DNA of 10,080 nt from an uncultured Ruminococcus sp. (GTDB lineage Bacteria; Bacillota; Clostridia; Oscillospirales; Ruminococcaceae), in contig USEH01000069.1 of the NCBI GenBank assembly GCA_900553675.1, forward strand, positions 1 to 10,080, written 5' to 3'. A program made the translations under genes and the position numbers. Shown one piece after another: positions 6,005 to 10,080 of this stretch (position 1 is the first letter of the stretch; every line of letters begins with the position of its first letter). The notes beneath the pieces were generated by a model. The model did not search any database. It had not been told where the DNA came from and saw only the letters and a program-made list of their open reading frames with translations.

Positions 6005-6119
6005 AGCTACCTGAACCGATCACGAAGTGGGTGCTGTTCTTAAGGACGGCGGGCATCTCAAAACATTAACGGATGATATCTTAGTGCGGGATTAGTTTGA
6101 CGCAATGGACATAATAATC
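6005..6119. other. Non-coding stretch with a possible gene remnant
   Basis: No convincing gene is present. A 25-codon open stretch on the plus strand (6018-6092, stop TAG 6093) has no start codon with a ribosome binding site and begins just after a TGA. It may be a decayed gene end or chance. No hairpin with a T-run is visible after the SLOG-like gene. Confidence 0.3.
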
Positions 6120-6148
6120 TTGACAACCCGAATAGAATGGGATATAAT
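6120..6148 (+). promoter_or_regulatory. Consensus promoter of the toxin-antitoxin operon
   Basis: TTGACA (6120-6125) and TATAAT (6143-6148), both perfect, are separated by 17 nt. Transcription should start around 6155, making a very short leader of about 15 nt. Such a strong promoter normally needs repression, here probably by the antitoxin or its complex. Confidence 0.85.
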
Positions 6149-6168
6149 CAAATCAAGGAGTTGATTAT
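6144..6168 (+). promoter_or_regulatory. Inverted repeat around the antitoxin ribosome binding site
   Basis: ATAATCAA (6144-6151) is a perfect inverted match to TTGATTAT (6161-6168), with AAGGAG of the ribosome binding site in the 9-nt loop. It overlaps the -10 box and ends just before the ATG. It could be the operator for autoregulation. As RNA it forms fully only if transcription starts upstream of 6144, so the DNA role is more likely. Confidence 0.55.
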
Positions 6169-6169
6169 T

Positions 6170-6388
6170 ATGAGTACTATACGTACAAGAGAACTGGCAT
6201 ACAAGATTGTTGACAGCCTTGATGAAAAGCAGCTTGCAGCCTTTATCGACTTTTTCAGCTCGATGTTTTATGAAATACCCAACAAAGAAACTCTTGAAGC
6301 TATGGAGGAAGCGGACAGAATGCTCACCGACCCAAGCGCAAAGAGATTCGGCTCTGTTGATGAGCTTTTCGAGGAGCTTAATTCATGA
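6170..6388 (+). CDS. RelB/DinJ-like antitoxin of a YafQ toxin
   Basis: A 72-residue acidic protein placed directly before and overlapping a YafQ-type toxin by 4 nt (ATGA at 6385-6388), the normal order for RelB/DinJ systems. The C-terminal half has the antitoxin pattern EAMEEADRMLTDPSAKRFGS (43-62) followed by VDELFEEL (63-70), the part that wraps the toxin in this family. The N-terminal half (TRELAYKIVDSLDEKQLAAF) is helical and is not an obvious ribbon-helix-helix, so how it binds DNA is unclear. ATG 6170 follows AAGGAG with 9 nt; an ATG at 6137 lies inside the promoter and cannot be used. It would neutralise the toxin and, with it, repress the operon. Confidence 0.88.
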   Translation: MSTIRTRELAYKIVDSLDEKQLAAFIDFFSSMFYEIPNKETLEAMEEADRMLTDPSAKRFGSVDELFEELNS

Positions 6389-6666
6389 AGTATGAGATTG
6401 AAAGAACGCCTACTTTTAAAAAGGACTTCAAGCTTGCCCAAAAGCAGGGCTTGGACTTGAACAAGCTGAAAGAGATTATTACTCTGCTCGCCAACGGCGA
6501 ACTCTTGCCACCTAAAAACAAAGACCATCAGCTAAAGGGCAATTATAAAGGTCACAGAGAATGTCACATTGAACCTGACTGGCTTTTAATCTACAAGATT
6601 CAGGATGATATGCTTATTTTAACGTTGGTGCGAACAGGCTCGCATAGCAAGCTGTTCAATCTGTAA
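6385..6666 (+). CDS. yafQ: YafQ-family mRNA interferase toxin (RelE superfamily)
   Basis: A 93-residue toxin, the same size as E. coli YafQ. It would cut mRNA on the ribosome and stop translation when freed from its antitoxin. The start ERTPTFKKDFK, the middle DHQLKGNYKGHRECHIEPDW (47-66) and the end LVRTGSHSKLF (81-91) are nearly textbook. By position, the residues needed for catalysis in YafQ are present: His48, His61, Asp65, Trp66, Arg83, His87 and Phe91. The toxin therefore looks active, not decayed. It is coupled to the antitoxin by an ATGA overlap. The ribosome binding region (GAGGAG, 6369-6374) sits inside the antitoxin gene. Confidence 0.95.
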   Translation: MKYEIERTPTFKKDFKLAQKQGLDLNKLKEIITLLANGELLPPKNKDHQLKGNYKGHRECHIEPDWLLIYKIQDDMLILTLVRTGSHSKLFNL

Positions 6667-6750
6667 AAATTATTCGCCTGTAAATCGCTTCACCCGAAGA
6701 AGATGATAACACACCAATCCAAACCACGCAAATTATATAAGATGGAATAG

Positions 6751-6790
6751 TTACCGCCGTCCGACATACTATCGGACGGCGGTAATATTT
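6751..6790. terminator. Strong terminator between the toxin gene and hom
   Basis: A perfect 14-bp stem TTACCGCCGTCCGA (6751-6764) / TCGGACGGCGGTAA (6772-6785) encloses a 7-nt loop and is followed on the plus strand by TATTTTA. On the minus strand it begins 4 nt after the hom stop, but its tail (CTATTCCATCTT) is poor in T runs. It likely ends both converging transcripts, more clearly the plus one, although it is 84 nt beyond the toxin stop. Confidence 0.82.
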
Positions 6791-8037
6791 TACAAAAGTC
6801 TAATCTTCTTTTTCAGCTCTGCGCTCTTTGAAATCTCCGCAAGTCGCTCGTCGATCTCCGATTCAATCATCATCGGCGTGATAAACGCAAGCTCGTTTTC
6901 GGAGCGGTGCTTTCTGGGAATAAAGTCTACATATCCGAAAAGACCTGTTATAAGCTCCTTAAGACGGTCGGCGTTAACAGCCCTTATCCTTGCATACACC
7001 CTTACAGGAGCGGTCTTGTAGCGGCGGATGAACTCGCGCGAGTCGCTGTCGGACCAGTTGAGCGAGATTATCTCCTTGCCCTTGTGCTTAACGGCGTCGA
7101 TAATATCTCCTACAACAGCCGAGGCGGTGGGGAACTTGCCTGCGCCCCTGCCGTAGAACAAAACCTCGCCTACAGCGTCGCCGGTTACCATTATGGCATT
7201 GAAGACGTCGTTAACACCGGAAAGGGGATTGTTTATGCTTACAAGTCTTGGGCAGACGGTTGCCACAATTCCCGATTCGGTGTTTTCTATAAGACCTATC
7301 AGCTTGATGGCATAGCCGGCGTTTTCGGCGTACTCAACATCGTCAAGAGTAATTTCCCTGATACCCGAGCAGTGGACGTATTCGGGATAGATGTGCTTGC
7401 CAAACGCCAAAGAGCCTAATATGCAAAGCTTTCTTGTAGCGTCGTGACCGTCAACGTCGGCAGAGGGGTCCTTTTCGGCGTAGCCTAAAGACTGTGCCTG
7501 AGCCAAAGCCTCGTCAAACGACTTCTGGTCGTATATCATCTTGGTTAAAATGTAGTTGGTGGTGCCGTTGAGGATTCCCGCGATTTTGGAAAAGCGGTTT
7601 GCGGCAAGGCACTGGTGGAGCGGGCGGATTATGGGTATTCCTCCGCCGACGCTTGCTTCAAACAGATAGTTGCAGCCGTTTTCCTTGGCGATTTTTAAAA
7701 GCTCCGCGCCGTATGTCGCAACAAGCTCCTTGTTCGAGGTTACAACGCTTACTCCCTTTTGCAAAAGCCTTTTGGTGTAGTCGTAGGCAAAGGTCTTGCC
7801 ACCCATAAGCTCGGCGACTACCGTTATTTCGGGGTCGTTCAAAATGTCCTCAAAGCTTTTTGTAAGCTTGTCTTTATATGGACTGTCGGGGAAATCGCGC
7901 AGGTCGAGAATATATTTTACCTCGATTTCCTGACCGCAGCGGTTTTTAATAACATCCTTATTTTTATCTAACAGCTCGACGGTTCCCGAGCCTACCACTC
8001 CGAAGCCCATAACCGCTATTTTGGTTGTTGATGACAT
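6790..8037 (-). CDS. hom: Homoserine dehydrogenase
   Basis: A 415-residue cytosolic enzyme that reduces aspartate semialdehyde to homoserine with NAD(P)H, the branch point to threonine and methionine. Residues 7-16 form the nucleotide-binding turn IAVMGFGVVG. The catalytic domain shows SNKELVA (101-107), EASVGGGIPI (127-136), LNGTTNYILTKM (156-167), GYAEKDPSADVDGHDA (185-200) with the catalytic-site Asp198 and Lys203, and GRGAGKFPTASAVVGD (297-311). The last 100 residues (VRVYARIRAV...) look like the small C-terminal regulatory domain common in Gram-positive homoserine dehydrogenases, related to ACT. Start ATG 8037 has GGAG 9 nt upstream. It follows the ACT-domain gene by 44 nt, likely as one transcript. 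Confidence 0.96.
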   Translation of the reverse strand: MSSTTKIAVMGFGVVGSGTVELLDKNKDVIKNRCGQEIEVKYILDLRDFPDSPYKDKLTKSFEDILNDPEITVVAELMGGKTFAYDYTKRLLQKGVSVVTSNKELVATYGAELLKIAKENGCNYLFEASVGGGIPIIRPLHQCLAANRFSKIAGILNGTTNYILTKMIYDQKSFDEALAQAQSLGYAEKDPSADVDGHDATRKLCILGSLAFGKHIYPEYVHCSGIREITLDDVEYAENAGYAIKLIGLIENTESGIVATVCPRLVSINNPLSGVNDVFNAIMVTGDAVGEVLFYGRGAGKFPTASAVVGDIIDAVKHKGKEIISLNWSDSDSREFIRRYKTAPVRVYARIRAVNADRLKELITGLFGYVDFIPRKHRSENELAFITPMMIESEIDERLAEISKSAELKKKIRLL

Positions 8038-8081
8038 ATATTATTTCTCCATTCTGAATATAGTAACGGCGATATCAAAGC

Positions 8082-8519
8082 TTATTTGCCGTATGATACC
8101 GAGACCTTAACAACTCCGCTCAGTGCGGAAAGCTGCTCGCGGACAAGCTGAAAGTCTTTGCTTCCCGCCTCAAACCTGACTGTAACCGTCGCGGTGGCGG
8201 TGGAATCTATCGGGATATTCTGGTTGACGGTAAGAATATTCGCGCCGTTGTTGTAAAGACACGCCAGAACCTCGCTGAAAACCCCTGCCTTGTCCTTTAA
8301 GGTGAAGAAATAGGTTACTATTCCCGAATTGGTTTCCTCGTTGTAGATAAATGCGCAGTCTTTATATTTGTAATATGCGCTGCGCGATATCCCAACGACG
8401 CGGCAGGCTTCAGTCGATGTTCTTGCTTCGCCGATGGCAAGCATCCTTTTTGCTTCGATTACCTTTAAGATAACCTCAGGCAAAACATCCGCTCTGACAA
8501 CAACAAACTTTTCGCTCAT
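8082..8519 (-). CDS. pheB: ACT domain-containing protein, UPF0735/PheB family
   Basis: A 145-residue protein that matches the UPF0735/PheB type in size and order. The N-terminal half has an HTH-like segment, STEACRVVGISRSAYYKYKD (35-54), with flanking helices. The C-terminal half (67-143) is an ACT fold: VTYFFTLKDKAGVFSEVLAC (68-87), LYNNGANILTVNQNIP with the typical glycine-asparagine-isoleucine turn, then VRFEAG and SGVVKVSVSY. ACT domains usually bind amino acids. The Bacillus protein lies next to pheA, whereas here it is directly before hom, which suggests control of the aspartate/homoserine branch (inference). Whether it acts on DNA or binds enzyme is unknown. Start ATG 8519 follows GAGGAA by 5 nt. 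The distance to hom is 44 nt. Confidence 0.92.
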   Translation of the reverse strand: MSEKFVVVRADVLPEVILKVIEAKRMLAIGEARTSTEACRVVGISRSAYYKYKDCAFIYNEETNSGIVTYFFTLKDKAGVFSEVLACLYNNGANILTVNQNIPIDSTATATVTVRFEAGSKDFQLVREQLSALSGVVKVSVSYGK

Positions 8520-8610
8520 GAGTATTCCTCGCTTTGATATTGTAAATGTGATTATGATTTCCGACTCTGTAAGTATTCAAATAACATACAGATGTATTTG
8601 CTATAAATAC

Positions 8611-8639
8611 ACTTTAACACAAGTCAGCACAAAAGTCAA
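8611..8639 (-). promoter_or_regulatory. Promoter of the ACT protein-hom operon
   Basis: On the minus strand TTGACT (8634-8639) and TAAAGT (8611-8616) are 17 nt apart. The start point would be near 8604, leaving an 84-nt leader. A small palindrome GTATTT-gctat-AAATAC (8594-8610) sits on the start point and could be an operator. No T-box or known riboswitch core is apparent. Confidence 0.65.
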
Positions 8640-8683
8640 TCCAAAATTATCTAAAATAACCCCGCTGTATTAGGATGAAATAA

Positions 8684-8712
8684 ACAAATAGCCGCGCACA
8701 ATTAATTTGCGC
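8684..8712 (-). terminator. Weak terminator after the metallophosphoesterase gene
   Basis: On the minus strand GCGCA (8708-8712) pairs with TGCGC (8694-8698) around a 9-nt loop that includes the stop codon. GGCTATTTGTTT follows. The stem is only 5 bp, so it is uncertain. Confidence 0.35.
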
Positions 8713-9526
8713 TCTTTATTGTCACAACAACTACCTCGGGGCGGTTGTTGATTCTTGATGGAATAATGCTTGAGCCAAGCCCGCGGCTTATGACAACCGC
8801 GCTTTCACCGCGATAGTGCATACCCTCGGTGTATTTGGGGAAGAACCCCTGACCGGGCGCGATAAATCCGCCGACGCCGGGAATGCGGAACTGCCCGCCG
8901 TGGGCGTGTCCGCAGAAGGTTATATCCGCACCGGACTGCGTGTAAAGGTCTATATATTGCGGCTGATGGGATATCAGCAGGGAGATGCTTTCGGTTGCTT
9001 GCGGCATAATATCGTCAAGTATGTCGGAATGAAGTGATGAATCTGCCAGACCTGTGATGTAAAGCTTTTCACCATTACAGTCTATGACCGCAGTTTCGTC
9101 TGAAAGAACGAATCCTCCGGCGGTTTGGATTCCCGAAATAAGGCGGTCAAGCTTCTCAGATGAAAATCTGCACTCGTGGTTGCCGGTGGTGTAATATACC
9201 GGTGCGACCCCGGAAGCCTCGGAAACAAACTCAACTGCCGCGCCTATATCGGTGTGGCGCGAATCGGCGATGTCTCCCGAAATTACTATTATATCCGGTG
9301 ACTGCTCGCGGATGAGCTTAATAAGACGGCTGTTTTTCTTTCCGAAACGCTTGTTGTGAAGGTCGGAGATGTGAACCACCTTAAAGCCGTCGAACTCCTT
9401 TCCGGCTTTCGGGGTTTCGTAGGTGTAGCTTGATACGGTGAGGGAGTTGTTCTCCCAGTAAAAGTAAGGTATAGCCGCCGCAACAGCCGCTATCACCGCC
9501 GCTATTATCTTGTGAATTTTTTTCAT
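8702..9526 (-). CDS. Membrane-anchored metallophosphoesterase, YkuE/YaeI-like
   Basis: A 274-residue calcineurin-type phosphoesterase. Residues 1-24 form a positively charged start and hydrophobic helix that would anchor it on the outer face of the membrane. All metal-site motifs are present: ISDLHN (53-58; Asp55, His57), SGDIAD (83-88; Asp85), GNHE (115-118; Asn116, His117), SHQP (186-189; His187) and CGHAHGGQ (205-212; His207, His209). Relatives of this type (YkuE of Bacillus, YaeI of E. coli) act on phosphodiester or pyrophosphate bonds of lipid or nucleotide substrates. The real substrate here is unknown. Start ATG 9526 has AAAGGAA 6 nt upstream. It has its own promoter and is not overlapped by neighbours, so it appears monocistronic. 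Confidence 0.92.
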   Translation of the reverse strand: MKKIHKIIAAVIAAVAAAIPYFYWENNSLTVSSYTYETPKAGKEFDGFKVVHISDLHNKRFGKKNSRLIKLIREQSPDIIVISGDIADSRHTDIGAAVEFVSEASGVAPVYYTTGNHECRFSSEKLDRLISGIQTAGGFVLSDETAVIDCNGEKLYITGLADSSLHSDILDDIMPQATESISLLISHQPQYIDLYTQSGADITFCGHAHGGQFRIPGVGGFIAPGQGFFPKYTEGMHYRGESAVVISRGLGSSIIPSRINNRPEVVVVTIKSAN

Positions 9527-9571
9527 GATGGGTTCCTTTCGGGATGAAATGTTGTAATAGTATAATGTAGT

Positions 9572-9600
9572 ATTGTATCACATTTTCGGCAATTTTTCAA
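9572..9600 (-). promoter_or_regulatory. Promoter of the metallophosphoesterase gene
   Basis: On the minus strand TTGAAA (9595-9600) and TACAAT (9572-9577) are separated by 17 nt, close to consensus. Transcription would start near 9565, leaving a leader of about 40 nt. Confidence 0.7.
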
Positions 9601-9612
9601 CCGGCACGGCAC

Positions 9613-9643
9613 AAAAATCCCCACAGAGGGTATCTGCGGGGAT
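9613..9643 (-). terminator. Terminator of the flotillin-like gene
   Basis: On the minus strand ATCCCC-g-CAGA-taccc-TCTG-t-GGGGAT forms a ten-pair hairpin with one internal mismatch, closed by TTTTTG. It begins 57 nt after the stop at 9700 and separates that gene from the metallophosphoesterase promoter. Confidence 0.88.
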
Positions 9644-9699
9644 ATACGTTCTGCAAATTGTATTACAATCGGTATAATATCTACAGAATATTACAAAAA

Positions 9700-10080
9700 T
9701 CAGCTGTTTTCTGCGACATCCGACTCAGCCTTTGCACCGTCAACGGCGTTTGCGCTTGCAAGTTTTCCGCCTAAGAATCCTGCCAAAAGCGACTGAACGT
9801 CGAATCCGGTGGACTCCTTCAAGCCGTCCGACACCTGAGTGATAGAGGTCATAATGTTGCCGGCAAGCTGAGAGGACTCGCCGCCGAACATCTTGATAGA
9901 CTCGACATTTGAATAGCCCTGACCGATAGCCTCGGCAATCTTGGGCAGCTGCTCGAAGTATACCTTCAAAGTATCCAGCTCCATCTGCTGTCTTGCAGCA
10001 TCGCCGTACTGTTTCATAGCTTCCGCTTTCTTCAGAATACCGGCTGCCTCTGCCTCTGCTTTTGCCTGAATGGCTTCTGC
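9700..10080 (-). CDS. Flotillin/SPFH-like protein, C-terminal part (truncated by the window edge)
   Basis: Only the last 126 residues are seen; the reading frame is open through the right edge (10080), so the start is outside. An ATG at 10015-10017 is internal, not the start. Residues 1-22 are an alanine/glutamate/lysine coiled-coil heptad stretch (AEAIQAKAEAEAAGIL), typical of the flotillin domain after the SPFH part. Next come QQMELDTLKVYFEQLPKIAE (31-50) and the conserved-looking IKMFGGESS (62-70), which resemble the flotillin/YqiK/FloA family tail. The end is a glycine/alanine and acidic tail. Such proteins form membrane microdomains by oligomerising. Without the N-terminal membrane segment and SPFH domain the exact subtype cannot be told. 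Confidence 0.85.
   Translation of the reverse strand, partial: AEAIQAKAEAEAAGILKKAEAMKQYGDAARQQMELDTLKVYFEQLPKIAEAIGQGYSNVESIKMFGGESSQLAGNIMTSITQVSDGLKESTGFDVQSLLAGFLGGKLASANAVDGAKAESDVAENS

Noticed and set aside
5105..6090. Direct repeat AGTGCGGG at 5105-5112 and 6083-6090 flanking the XRE-SLOG genes, as possible attachment sites
   Set aside because: Only 8 bp, one copy is part of a terminator stem, and no integrase is present. Chance is sufficient.
6018..6095. 25-codon open stretch before the toxin-antitoxin promoter, possibly a remnant of a larger gene
   Set aside because: No start codon with ribosome binding site, too short to identify, and a stop lies directly before it. Kept only as a low-confidence note.
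6907..7419. 170-codon open frame on the plus strand within the hom region
   Set aside because: It is antisense to a clear homoserine dehydrogenase, has no domain and no ribosome binding site of note.

Overview
The window most likely comes from a low-to-mid GC Firmicute of the Clostridia (an Oscillospiraceae/Ruminococcus-like gut anaerobe is my inference). The signs are consensus sigma-A promoters with 17-nt spacers, strong purine-rich ribosome binding sites, protein families common in that group (a UPF0735/PheB-type ACT protein, an SsuA-like lipoprotein, an SLOG-like small protein, YafQ) and closely packed genes. No rRNA, tRNA, CRISPR array, insertion sequence or integrase is visible.

Left part (1-5123). 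A short TetR-type regulator (minus) is divergent from an NAD(P)-dependent epimerase/3beta-HSD-like reductase (plus). Their promoters overlap and share a nearly perfect 22-bp palindrome. Next comes a three-gene operon: a Crp/Fnr-type regulator, a lipoprotein substrate-binding protein of the nitrate/sulfonate/thiamine-precursor superfamily, and one polypeptide that fuses the ABC permease to its ATPase. The genes overlap (4 nt, then 26 nt), so translation is probably coupled. The operon starts at a good promoter with a small inverted repeat in its spacer and ends at a strong hairpin.

Middle part (5119-6790). Two small modules of accessory character lie between terminators. One is an XRE regulator divergent from a small SLOG-like protein. 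Their promoters face opposite ways and use practically the same -10 base pairs, with two related palindromes placed 32 bp apart. The other is a toxin-antitoxin pair: a RelB-like antitoxin and a YafQ-family mRNA interferase with its catalytic residues intact, behind a perfect consensus promoter.

Right part (6790-10080), all on the minus strand, is mostly housekeeping. It holds a UPF0735/PheB ACT-domain protein followed by homoserine dehydrogenase (threonine/methionine branch), a membrane-anchored YkuE-like metallophosphoesterase with its own promoter, and the C-terminal part of a flotillin/SPFH-like protein that runs off the right edge.

The least ordinary items are the XRE/SLOG switch-like locus, the fused permease-ATPase in an operon headed by its likely regulator, and the ACT-protein/homoserine-dehydrogenase pairing. 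None is proven to be a new system from sequence alone.
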